From: Vibrio maerlii
GTDB taxonomy: Bacteria; Pseudomonadota; Gammaproteobacteria; Enterobacterales; Vibrionaceae
NCBI RefSeq assembly: GCF_003415655.1
Contig: NZ_QRHC01000007.1
Coordinates: forward strand, 1-64,000
Length of the DNA stretch: 64,000 bases
Direction of reading: 5' to 3'
Shown one piece after another: positions 53,336 through 61,358 of the stretch. The position numbers and the translations under genes are program-made. The first letter of the stretch is position 1. Each line of letters begins with the position of its first letter. The notes under the pieces were generated by a model. It saw only the letters and a list, made by a program, of their open reading frames with translations, was not told where the DNA came from and made no database searches.

Positions 53336-53971
53336 ATGAAAATTGCACTAATGATGGAAAACAGCCAAGCGGCAAAAAGCGCGATGGTTGCAAGCGAGCT
53401 TAATAATGTAGCTTCTGGCCTTGGTCATGATGTTTTTAACGTAGGTATGACGGATGAGAATGATCATCAACTGACTTACATTCACCTAGGTATTATGGCA
53501 AGCATTCTTCTAAATTCAAAAGCCGTTGATTTTGTAGTTACAGGCTGTGGCACAGGTCAAGGGGCGATGATGTCATGTAACCTACATGCCGGAGTCGTGT
53601 GTGGTTACTGCCTAGAACCATCGGATGCGTTCTTGTTTAACCAAATCAATAATGGCAATGCACTTTCACTGGCATTTGCTAAAGGTTTTGGCTGGGCTGG
53701 TGAGCTGAATGTTCGTTATATCTTTGAAAAAACATTTACAGGTGAGCGTGGTCAAGGCTACCCACTTGAACGTGCAGAGCCGCAACAACGTAATGCTGCA
53801 ATTTTGTACAACGTAAAATCAGCTGTAGCAAAAGATACGGTTGAAGGTCTTAAGGCGATTGAACAAGAGCTTGTAAAAACGGCGGTTGGTAGCGTTCAAT
53901 TCCAAGAATGTTTCTTCGCAAACTGCCAAGAGCCTGCTCTAGCGGAATATGTTAAGTCACTTCTAAACTAA
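53336..53971 (+). CDS. RpiB/LacAB-family isomerase, probable DHU isomerase (DhuI-like)
   Basis: 211 residues. N-terminus KIALMMENSQAAKSAMVASE and the catalytic-type loop VVTGCGTGQGAMMSCN (Cys71) are RpiB/LacAB features. In the DhuI branch this fold converts 4-deoxy-5-hexosulose uronate to DK-II, in place of the cupin KduI. Gene order, GH88 then KduD/DhuD then this gene, supports that role. No KduI-type gene is seen in the window. Confidence 0.82.
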   Translation: MKIALMMENSQAAKSAMVASELNNVASGLGHDVFNVGMTDENDHQLTYIHLGIMASILLNSKAVDFVVTGCGTGQGAMMSCNLHAGVVCGYCLEPSDAFLFNQINNGNALSLAFAKGFGWAGELNVRYIFEKTFTGERGQGYPLERAEPQQRNAAILYNVKSAVAKDTVEGLKAIEQELVKTAVGSVQFQECFFANCQEPALAEYVKSLLN

Positions 53972-54033
53972 GCGACGTAACGATTTATCGGGAAGCAATT
54001 AAACCGGCTTCTTAGGCTAGGCTGATAAGTTAT

Positions 54034-54070
54034 GGGGGATCTGAGTTTGACTCTGATCCCTTTTTATTCT
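54034..54070 (+). terminator. Terminator of the GH88-DhuI operon
   Basis: GGGATCTGAGT / ACTCTGATCCC (one mismatch, 3-base loop) followed by TTTTTATTC. The rest of the 316-base spacer up to 54287 shows nothing convincing. Confidence 0.85.
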
Positions 54071-54287
54071 TTTAATTTCAACATCTTACCATTAGGTAGG
54101 AACACCTAAAATCGTAGGGTGATATGAAATAATGCAATAATTACAATGGCTTATGTCTTAAACTCGAATTTTATAATTACAAATAATTCATCCAATGAGT
54201 CTGAATGCAGTCTTTCGGCTTTGATTCCTCGATATGACTAGAACTGTTATAAAGCTACGTAATTGCTAATCAAAATTCGGAGAAATA

Positions 54288-54848
54288 ATGGAAACATTCT
54301 TAGTTTTACTGGCATTAATTGTTGCTTGTACAACACTTTTTGTTCAGAGACAGCACAATAGAAAAGAGTTGCTACCAATTATTCATACTTATTTCTCTGT
54401 AGATGTTCGCGACGAATGGTTAACTCGAGAGTTTAAGTTAATTAACGACGGCAATGGCGTTGCTATTCTCAAAAAAATCACACTGCACTTAGAAAATGAA
54501 GTTATTGAAGTTACCCATTTCAATGACTTTTCGAAGATAATCGAAGATAAATTGCCTCAAAGAAAAGATGTTTCAACATCGTTACCTTTTTGCGTTAGTG
54601 CTTCTTCTAGTGAGGTTATGTATAGGTACACTATTCCAGTTAAGAGCAGAGATATACTTGATGGGGTTTCCATTACTGTTGTTTGTGAGTCAGTGTATGG
54701 AGATATTGTGGAAGCAAATCCAAATGGGTTTGAAGTTAGGTCAAATAATAGAGATTTGCCTTTTGAATACATCTTTTCAAAGTGTGCAGACCTCTGTTCA
54801 GCTATTGTAGAGAAAGCAACTAACAAACGCTTCAAGAGGGATTCTTGA
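54288..54848 (+). CDS. Unknown membrane-anchored protein in an integron-like cassette
   Basis: 186 residues, no family recognised. An N-terminal membrane anchor (TFLVLLALIVACTTLFV) is followed by a beta-rich domain (EFKLINDGNGVAILKKITLHLENEVI), which looks like a small immunoglobulin-like or transport-associated fold. Its stop codon lies inside an attC-like site (54821-54916), the usual layout of an integron gene cassette. Base composition is AT-rich. GGAG precedes the ATG. Confidence 0.75.
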   Translation: METFLVLLALIVACTTLFVQRQHNRKELLPIIHTYFSVDVRDEWLTREFKLINDGNGVAILKKITLHLENEVIEVTHFNDFSKIIEDKLPQRKDVSTSLPFCVSASSSEVMYRYTIPVKSRDILDGVSITVVCESVYGDIVEANPNGFEVRSNNRDLPFEYIFSKCADLCSAIVEKATNKRFKRDS

Positions 54849-54916
54849 ACGCGTGCCGAACTCACTTCGCTCAAACATGACGCACGCTCACTCCCCCCTT
54901 AAAGTGGGTGTTGATA
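54821..54916 (+). repeat. attC-like (VCR-like) site 1
   Basis: Starts TAACAAACGCTTCAAGAGGG, closely like the Vibrio VCR start, and then AACGCGTGCC. GCGTGC and GCACGC can form the inner arms; the outer arms run to CCCCTTAAAGTGGGTGTTGA. 96 bases, imperfect dyad, directly after a gene. All these are attC features; the final GTTGATA is one base off GTTRRRY. Confidence 0.7.
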
Positions 54917-55004
54917 GCACAAGTCCAGAATATACCACATGAAATCTACTTGAATATTAGTTATTCTTTTCGTCAATAAAACGGGTAAAAATCTTGGTTA
55001 TCTT

Positions 55005-55415
55005 ATGAGTTTATTGACTAAAAATAAAAAATCGAAGCAGAGAATATTTGAAGAGTGGGTCTATGAACAGGTAGCTCAGGAAATAACTCAAGATCAGAGA
55101 AGAGTTGGGTTATGGACTAAAGCTAAGGCTTTGAGTGGTGGCGAAGAAGCTAAAGTTGAAAGTATTTATATTCAGCTGAGAGCCGAATCAATCGTTGATG
55201 AGGCAAAAGTTGCTCAAGAGCTAGTAGAAGAGTCTCGAAAGAAAGCAAGACAAGAGGCTTCGTCTAGAGAAAGCACTATACATAAAGCAAAGAAAGCAGC
55301 TGTATTGGATCAGTCCAAAGAGAAAGAGCCATTTAAGTTAGATAAATTTGTTTTCAAAATCTTTGGTTTAGTCGCTATCTTTGCATTGATTGGGGTCTTT
55401 GTCAGTGCATCGTAA
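55005..55415 (+). CDS. Unknown small protein with C-terminal membrane anchor
   Basis: 136 residues, no family recognised. A charged helical middle region rich in Glu, Lys and Ala (ELVEESRKKARQEASSRES, likely coiled coil) is followed by one membrane helix (VFKIFGLVAIFALIGVFV). It lies between two attC-like sites, so it would be the second cassette of a small array. Confidence 0.72.
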   Translation: MSLLTKNKKSKQRIFEEWVYEQVAQEITQDQRRVGLWTKAKALSGGEEAKVESIYIQLRAESIVDEAKVAQELVEESRKKARQEASSRESTIHKAKKAAVLDQSKEKEPFKLDKFVFKIFGLVAIFALIGVFVSAS

Positions 55416-55462
55416 CGTCTTCTATGCCAGCGTTTTTTTCAGCATACATTCTATACGTGCGC

Positions 55463-55557
55463 ATACAAAGCATTTAAGTCTGACTCGTAAACGCGTGCCA
55501 TTTTCGCTTCACTCCAAATGTGACAAACGTTCACTCACGTCTTAACGTGGCGTAAGT
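55463..55557 (+). repeat. attC-like site 2
   Basis: Homologous to site 1: shared AACGCGTGCC, TTCGCT, CAAA-TGAC--ACG-TCACTC and CTTAA-GTGG blocks in the same order. The left arm ACAAAGCATTTAAG differs but still pairs partly with CTTAACGTGG. It follows the 136-residue gene. Confidence 0.6.
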
Positions 55558-55861
55558 ACTCCCCGAAAACTGATACATTGGAGCTAAAATGCAAAGTGGT
55601 AAGTTAGTTTTGGCATACTCACATTTAAGGAATCAATCGAGTCGATATCAGAACTGTATGCTCGAAATATGAACTCATTTTATCTGCCTATGGTTAAATC
55701 TAACTCATCAATTGGGTGTATATTGTAATATTCAATTGGATAATGAGTTGTTCTAAATTAATTTCATATCAGGTTGTCTGAATTTAATTTAATTTAATTT
55801 TTAACCAATAATGAGTTAACTAATTTAATTAGTTGAAGTCTCAAGATTTAATAGGCGAAAA
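55558..55861. other. AT-rich spacer upstream of the outer-membrane gene
   Basis: Contains a short tandem of AATTT units (about 55783-55800) and, at its start, CCCCGAAAACTGATACATTGG, reminiscent of an insertion-sequence end but not identified. No gene seen. Confidence 0.35.
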
Positions 55862-56707
55862 ATGAAAAAAACACTTTTGCTAGCCTTGCTTTCAGCAGGC
55901 TTATCAGTTTCGGCGTATGCAGATATGACTGCTAGTGAAACATCCCAAAAATTAAATGATCCAACATCTGATATTTGGGCTATGTTTACGGCTTTTCAAT
56001 TGAACAGTTATTCAGGTGATTCGCTAGAAGGTTCTGAGTGGGGAGCATCGATTCTTATCGAACCAATTATGCCCATTACTATTAATGACGATATTAAACT
56101 ATTATCTCGTCCAGTATTACCTGTTTTCTTAGGACAACCAGTGCCGGGTGAAACTTATAAGTCAGGTTCCAATACTTATCTAGATACAGATCAAGAGTTT
56201 GGTCTAGGTAATATGCAATTGCCACTGATGCTATCACCAAACAAAGAGTCAAAATTAACTTGGGGTTTAGGCCCAACGTTCATTATTCCAACGAACACAG
56301 ATGATGCACTAGGTGATGACGTATGGGAAGCAGGTGTTTCATTTTTAAGTGTCTATAAACCAAATGAGAAATTTTTGTCGGGTGCTTTGACACAATATTG
56401 GTGGAGTATTGATCACGACTCTGAAGAAGAGAAGAAAAGTCATGCTCAGATCTCCCTATTTAATTGGTATGAACTAGGTGGTGGTCGATCAATAGGTTTC
56501 GCACCGACTATAACTTATGATGCTAATCGTGAGGGAGAGAAGTGGAATGTTCCAGTAGGGCTTTCTTATGCTTGGATGGATAAGATCGGTGACATACCAA
56601 CAAAGTTTCAGATAGGTGCTGAGTATTCCATAATTAAAAATGATTATTACGACTCTGATTTTGTGCTTAAATTAAATATTATACCTGTTATTCCAAGTCT
56701 TCTTTAG
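55862..56707 (+). CDS. Outer-membrane beta-barrel protein of unknown substrate
   Basis: 281 residues. Signal peptide MKKTLLLALLSAGLSVSAYA. Alternating strands typical of a barrel (SEWGASILIEPIMPITI, LTWGLGPTFIIPT, SIGFAPTITYD). It resembles the outer-membrane proteins annotated as transporter or phenol-degradation MetA-like. In this context it may be the outer-membrane channel for the uronate oligosaccharides used by the GH88 operon; this is inference. Confidence 0.78.
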   Translation: MKKTLLLALLSAGLSVSAYADMTASETSQKLNDPTSDIWAMFTAFQLNSYSGDSLEGSEWGASILIEPIMPITINDDIKLLSRPVLPVFLGQPVPGETYKSGSNTYLDTDQEFGLGNMQLPLMLSPNKESKLTWGLGPTFIIPTNTDDALGDDVWEAGVSFLSVYKPNEKFLSGALTQYWWSIDHDSEEEKKSHAQISLFNWYELGGGRSIGFAPTITYDANREGEKWNVPVGLSYAWMDKIGDIPTKFQIGAEYSIIKNDYYDSDFVLKLNIIPVIPSLL

Positions 56708-56858
56708 GTTTGATCTTGACTATGGGTTTACAGTCATAATGGAATCATGTAAACCCATAATTATACCTAGCTGCTTAAGGACGAAAATTCATTATAGATT
56801 GTCTTAATCTACTCAGTCCATTCGTATACATCAAACCAATTCATCCCACCTTCATAAA

Positions 56859-57906
56859 GGCTTTGTTGCATAATTCGATCGAGCTAAATTAGGAACTTAC
56901 GATCTGATCGGCAACACCTGTTAGTCATCGTAGCTCTATGCCGAAGCCTCGGTACAAAACATCTAACTGCAAACAGTATCAAGCCCTGATTACCGTGGTT
57001 CTCTCACTTTGTGGATTAATGAAGAAGCAATAAGAGAATGGAAACAAAGCAAACAGAATAAACGTGGTAGACCTCGCAGGCTCAGCGAACTAGCCATAAC
57101 TACAGCGCTGATGATAAAGCGAATATACTCAATACCATTAAGAGCATTGCATGGGTTTATCGATTCGTTGTTCAAGTTGGCGAATATTCCTCTAACCTGC
57201 CCACATTGTAGTTGTATAAGTAGGAGAACTAAAGATGTTGAAGTTTCATTTAAAACTAAAACCAGAGGTGTAATTCAGCACCTAGCAATAGAAGTTACTG
57301 GCCTCAAGGTTTACGGTGAGGAGAAATGGAAAGTCAAGAAACATAGCACTGACGCAAAGCGTAGAGTCTGGAGAAAACTGCATCTAGAAGTAGAAACCAG
57401 TACTCACGAAAATGTCGCAGCAGAGCTGAGTTTATCTAATGTCACTGATGCTAAAATCTTCCCTAATTTGCTTAAGCAGACTTGTCGAAAATCACTGAAA
57501 TATCATGAGAAGGGGCTTACGACACAAGGGACTACCATGAAGCTATTCAAATCAAGTGGACTACAACACTTATTCCACCAAGGGAAGGTGCTGCTTTCTG
57601 GGAGCGACGACACCCTCACAATTTAGCTATTGGTTGTCAAAAGCTTTACGGCTCAAATAAAAGATGGAAAAGAAGTATGATTATCACAAACGGTCACATT
57701 CTGAAACCGCAATGTAACGTGTGAAACAATTGCTAGGAGGAAAGCTAAGTTTGAGAAACTACAATGCACTGGTTGGTGAAACTTACTCAATGATCGAAGC
57801 GTTAAAAAAGATTACAGGCGTATCTGTACCTGAAATTCAGTATGTTGCTTAACAATCAAGTAGCTTTAGGCTGTATAGTTCTCTATATTAATTACGCAAC
57901 AAAGCC
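56859..57906 (+). mobile_element. IS5-type insertion sequence, copy 2 (1048 bp), degenerate
   Basis: Ends GGCTTTGTTGC and GCAACAAAGCC match copy 1 (44141-45194) in inverted orientation. It closes the accessory segment. It is more decayed than copy 1. Confidence 0.88.
56938..57852 (+). pseudogene. IS5-family transposase, frameshifted
   Basis: Starts properly (MPKPRYKTSNCKQYQALI), then shifts frame near 56985, resumes as VNEEAIREWKQSKQNKRGRP-like sequence, runs through ELSLSNVTDAKIFPNLLKQT and breaks again after about 57480, where the reading of ISGDGAYDT is destroyed. The end (GKLSLRNYNALVGE ... PEIQYVA) is in yet another frame. It cannot make an active enzyme. Confidence 0.87.
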
Positions 57907-57995
57907 ATCAATCATAGGTCACTGTGTACTTTGTTTTAATATGCAGGCGTAGTCGAGGTTTGTGAAATTTCTATTTACTTCCATAATGTTTGTTA

Positions 57996-59027
57996 CTAAG
58001 TGTCACTTTGACAAAGTTCATTTTCAAAAGTTATTCTCCATGCGTTAGGTGGCAACTTAGTCCAATTTTTGAAAGCATGAATAAAAGTTCGTGAGTTTTC
58101 GTACCCTAGAATACCCGAAATAATGGTGATCGATAGGTCTGTATTTTTGAGTAAGTTCATTGCTCGATTTTTACGGACATCTTCCAGAATTCCACGATAA
58201 GTTAGACCTCTATCAGAAAGTAACGTCTGCAAAACTCTAGGGTGTATGCAGAGCATTCTTGCTATATGCTCTTTGGAAAAATAGCCATCTTCAAGGTTAG
58301 CTTGTATGTACTTCTTGATTAAATCTTCTAGAAAATCGGCACTCTTTAGTATTTTGGAAATATCACTCAATATATCTTTTTGAGTATCCAACTCATAGCT
58401 ATAATTGGTATTGAGAAGAGTTCGAGGGAAATCGATAGCGTTTCGTTCACTTCCCACAATGACAGAGCAGCCAAAGTAACGTTCTAGACTTTTAATATCG
58501 GCGTTGTCATTTTTACGGAGTGTTACTCTAAACGGCTTCCAATTATCATTTAGCAAGCTTTTAAAGGTCTTATGGTAATAAGTTATGATGAGCTGGTTTA
58601 GCTGGTCACATTCAATCAAGTGATCAAATTCAAGATCAACAATATGAGAGGCGACTTCACCAGACACCTCTAGCCTGTTTTTTATTCCTCGTTTTTGTGC
58701 ATCCATTAGATACTCTAGTGCTGGGTAGATATTTATTAACTTATCTTGCCTCGCAATTAGGTAGGAGAGTTCTCTTGCCCATTCGATAGTGAAGCGTTGG
58801 CCTACTTCAGCACCAAAGTTGTCTTGGTGTGTCCATAGTGCTCCCGTGTTTATAATAGATGCATAGGTAAGTATATCTAATTTCGCACTTTTTTGGGTAA
58901 GAACAGAAGTCGATAGATTATTTTTAGCGAGTAGGCGACCAGTATCAATGTTGTATTTCTGACATGCTTCGACCACGGGTAGAAGGTAAGAGGTGGGGAC
59001 ATTAAAATCGTGTGTGTTGATATTCAT
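57996..59027 (-). CDS. AraC-family transcriptional regulator
   Basis: 343 residues with the OruR/ArgR-like layout: an N-terminal arabinose-binding-type domain (about 10-195; GAEVGQRFTIEWARELSYLI) and a C-terminal double helix-turn-helix (about 235-335; YFSKEHIARMLCIHPRVLQTLLS and ISGILGYENSRTFIHAFKNWTKLPPNAWR). It is divergent from the DUF1254 gene, its likely target. Confidence 0.9.
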   Translation of the reverse strand: MNINTHDFNVPTSYLLPVVEACQKYNIDTGRLLAKNNLSTSVLTQKSAKLDILTYASIINTGALWTHQDNFGAEVGQRFTIEWARELSYLIARQDKLINIYPALEYLMDAQKRGIKNRLEVSGEVASHIVDLEFDHLIECDQLNQLIITYYHKTFKSLLNDNWKPFRVTLRKNDNADIKSLERYFGCSVIVGSERNAIDFPRTLLNTNYSYELDTQKDILSDISKILKSADFLEDLIKKYIQANLEDGYFSKEHIARMLCIHPRVLQTLLSDRGLTYRGILEDVRKNRAMNLLKNTDLSITIISGILGYENSRTFIHAFKNWTKLPPNAWRITFENELCQSDT

Positions 59028-59196
59028 AAACCATCGTCCTGTAGAACTGTTTTAACGTGATTTTAGAGCTGAAGTTTAGGAGCTAGTATCCGCAGATTTA
59101 CTAGTTTCTACGTCCGAAAGTCACAGTCACATGTTGAGACATTGATGCTCAATATGCCGTAACGATTCCTAATTTGTGAATAAGGGGAAAACCTCT

Positions 59197-59227
59197 GGTG
59201 TTTTAATCAACTGGACATTAAAACACC
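59197..59227 (+). promoter_or_regulatory. Perfect hairpin in the leader of the DUF1254 gene
   Basis: GGTGTTTTAAT and ATTAAAACACC (11-bp arms, 9-base loop) end three bases before the GAGGA ribosome site. It may be an RNA switch or stability element, or an operator for the divergent AraC regulator. Confidence 0.7.
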
Positions 59228-59240
59228 ACGAGGATACCTC

Positions 59241-60374
59241 ATGAAAAAGTCATATTTAGCCGCTTCAATAGCGCTGTTTTCTTCTTTAAGTGTGGCAGGC
59301 CCACAACTAGAAATTGATAGAGAGATTGGTCGCGAGGATGGCCGTTCCACCGAACAGGTAATTGCTTCAATTGACTCTTCAAGTTGGTCTGTAGACCCTG
59401 CAGACTATGGTTTGACAGCGATGGAATACCAACGTGGAGAGGCAGACATGTTTTTCTCCATGGTTCAAGCTCGAGCAAATGGTATTAATCAGTTCTTTCA
59501 TTTCCCAGCACTGTCAAAAGCGAAAGACCATTTTGTGGTCTCTCCAAACAACGACACCATGTACTCACTGGCTGTAGTTGATGCTTCAGAGGGTTTCACT
59601 ATCACAATCCCGGATGCTGGCGATAGATTTATATCTCTGCATATTCACGACTATAACCATACGTTTGTGGATTATGACTGGGCACCGGGCACTTACACCT
59701 TCGATAAAAATGAGATTGATACAGACTATGTAGTGATTGGTGTACGAATCGCAACGGATGGCTCTGATTCTGACCAAGCTGTCGTACGAGAGACTTTACA
59801 AACTCACCTGAATATTCAGTCCAACTCATCGAATAAATTTGTGAGTACACATGATAAAGAAGACATACTCAAGTTACGTGAAGCACTGCTCACAGAATAT
59901 ACCCAGTTAGACAATACCTATGGTGCTGTGAAATACGATATTCGCGCCGTTGATGATTGGGAAAAATGGACAGTAACTGTGGCGGGTGCTTGGGGATTAA
60001 GCCCAGACGATACCGCGATGTACCCAGCCTTCACACCTGCGAATACAAAAGGTAATACATGTTATGAAGCTTCATTTGAAGCTGTTCCTGCCAAGTCATT
60101 CTTCTCGTTGACTTTATATGGTCCAGATAACTATTTGATGTCTGATGATTTCAATATTGTTTCATCTAATCGTGAAAGCTTTATTCAGCGCGCAGATGGT
60201 GGGTTCGATGTGGTGTTTGGCGGAAAACAATGTAAATCAATAGCTGATGAAAGAGGCGCTAATTTCGCTTACACGCCAAAAGATGGTTGGGGTGGCTTAC
60301 TTCGTTCATACCAGCCTGATGTCGATAAGATGTACAACTACACAATGCCTGAACTAAAAAAAATTAGCGAATAG
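59241..60374 (+). CDS. Exported DUF1254/DUF1214 domain protein
   Basis: 377 residues. Signal peptide MKKSYLAASIALFSSLSVAG. The N-terminal DUF1254 part (FHFPALSKAKDHFVVSPNNDTMYSLAVVDAS) and C-terminal DUF1214 part (FSLTLYGPDNYLMSDD, GWGGLLRSYQPD) are both recognisable. Function is unknown for the family. GAGGA eight bases before the ATG. It is followed after 14 bases by an outer-membrane protein gene. Confidence 0.88.
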   Translation: MKKSYLAASIALFSSLSVAGPQLEIDREIGREDGRSTEQVIASIDSSSWSVDPADYGLTAMEYQRGEADMFFSMVQARANGINQFFHFPALSKAKDHFVVSPNNDTMYSLAVVDASEGFTITIPDAGDRFISLHIHDYNHTFVDYDWAPGTYTFDKNEIDTDYVVIGVRIATDGSDSDQAVVRETLQTHLNIQSNSSNKFVSTHDKEDILKLREALLTEYTQLDNTYGAVKYDIRAVDDWEKWTVTVAGAWGLSPDDTAMYPAFTPANTKGNTCYEASFEAVPAKSFFSLTLYGPDNYLMSDDFNIVSSNRESFIQRADGGFDVVFGGKQCKSIADERGANFAYTPKDGWGGLLRSYQPDVDKMYNYTMPELKKISE

Positions 60375-60388
60375 TGGGACAATTAGAA

Positions 60389-61207
60389 ATGACGAGTTTT
60401 AAATTGAACAGTAAAAAAGCCTCTGCTTTAATGTTGTCTGTTATAGCGGGTACTGCGTTGGCGAATGACGATGCGGAAGAACTTCAAGATATGTCCGACC
60501 CGTTAGCTGTATATACACAGGCTGGTATTGGGTATACAGATAAGGGGATCAACATTAAAGTTGGACAGAGCTACGATACAGGCTCAGACACAACGATGGC
60601 AATGAATGTGATGGAATTGAAAGGGGTTGGCGGTGATGCGCTTGGATTCCGAGATCAGGATGACAGCAATAACTTATATAAAGGTGTTGACGATAGCATT
60701 GACTCAGTTCGTTTTAGGAACTTCAAAGTAGATCTAACAAATGGTCGTGGTTCGCAACTTGACGTTGTATACAGCTTTGACGATCGCATGATAGGCGACG
60801 AGATGTATACTGAAACGGTTGATGTGTCATACAGTCTGATTCAAGCGCTCCCAAAATGGGGACCTGTACAGTTTTATCCATTAGCGGGTTTAGGTGCAAC
60901 ATTAGCTAACCAAGAAGAGGATGGGTATGAAATTCCGGGCACATTTGCCGTGGTTGGGATGTACAGTAAGCTAGATATTACTGATAAAATTTGGCTGAAC
61001 TATAATCCAATGTGGTTGAGCACATTATCTGGTAGCGAAGATTATAAGGATAATTACTACGCTAATGACAGCTCAATCCTAACTCATGAATTCGCCGTGT
61101 CATATCAGTTAAGCAAGCGAACCAACATTCGATACTTTGCAAACTGGAATGAAGAAGTGGATTTTGCTGATGGGGATCATCGGATTGAGTTCAACTATCA
61201 GTTTTAG
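60389..61207 (+). CDS. Outer-membrane beta-barrel protein
   Basis: 272 residues. Signal peptide ends near ALA|NDDAEE. The mature part has regular amphipathic strands (YTQAGIGYTDKGINIKVGQSY, LTHEFAVSYQLSKRTNIRYFANW) and ends in a terminal phenylalanine (RIEFNYQF), the barrel assembly signal. It is co-transcribed with the DUF1254 gene. A GTG start at 60374, overlapping the previous stop, is possible. Substrate unknown. Confidence 0.8.
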   Translation: MTSFKLNSKKASALMLSVIAGTALANDDAEELQDMSDPLAVYTQAGIGYTDKGINIKVGQSYDTGSDTTMAMNVMELKGVGGDALGFRDQDDSNNLYKGVDDSIDSVRFRNFKVDLTNGRGSQLDVVYSFDDRMIGDEMYTETVDVSYSLIQALPKWGPVQFYPLAGLGATLANQEEDGYEIPGTFAVVGMYSKLDITDKIWLNYNPMWLSTLSGSEDYKDNYYANDSSILTHEFAVSYQLSKRTNIRYFANWNEEVDFADGDHRIEFNYQF

Positions 61208-61220
61208 TTGAAAACATTGA

Positions 61221-61252
61221 AGCACAAGATGTAAATCTTGTGCTTTTTTTAT
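61221..61252 (+). terminator. Terminator after the DUF1254 operon
   Basis: AGCACAAGAT-gtaa-ATCTTGTGCT followed by TTTTTT. Confidence 0.92.
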
Positions 61253-61358
61253 TTAAAAGCAACTAGCAATTAGTTCTTACTTAAAACACTCTAATTTTAA
61301 CAATTCAAAGCAGGATAGTTTACGCTTAGATATAGGTTCTCTATTTACATGGAATGCA

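Noticed and set aside
55558..55580. Possible insertion-sequence end after attC-like site 2
   Set aside because: A short resemblance from memory only; no partner end or transposase found.
57907..57995. Duplicated tRNA-Gly end marking the right edge of an integrative element
   Set aside because: I looked for the T-arm and acceptor sequence after the second IS copy and did not find it.
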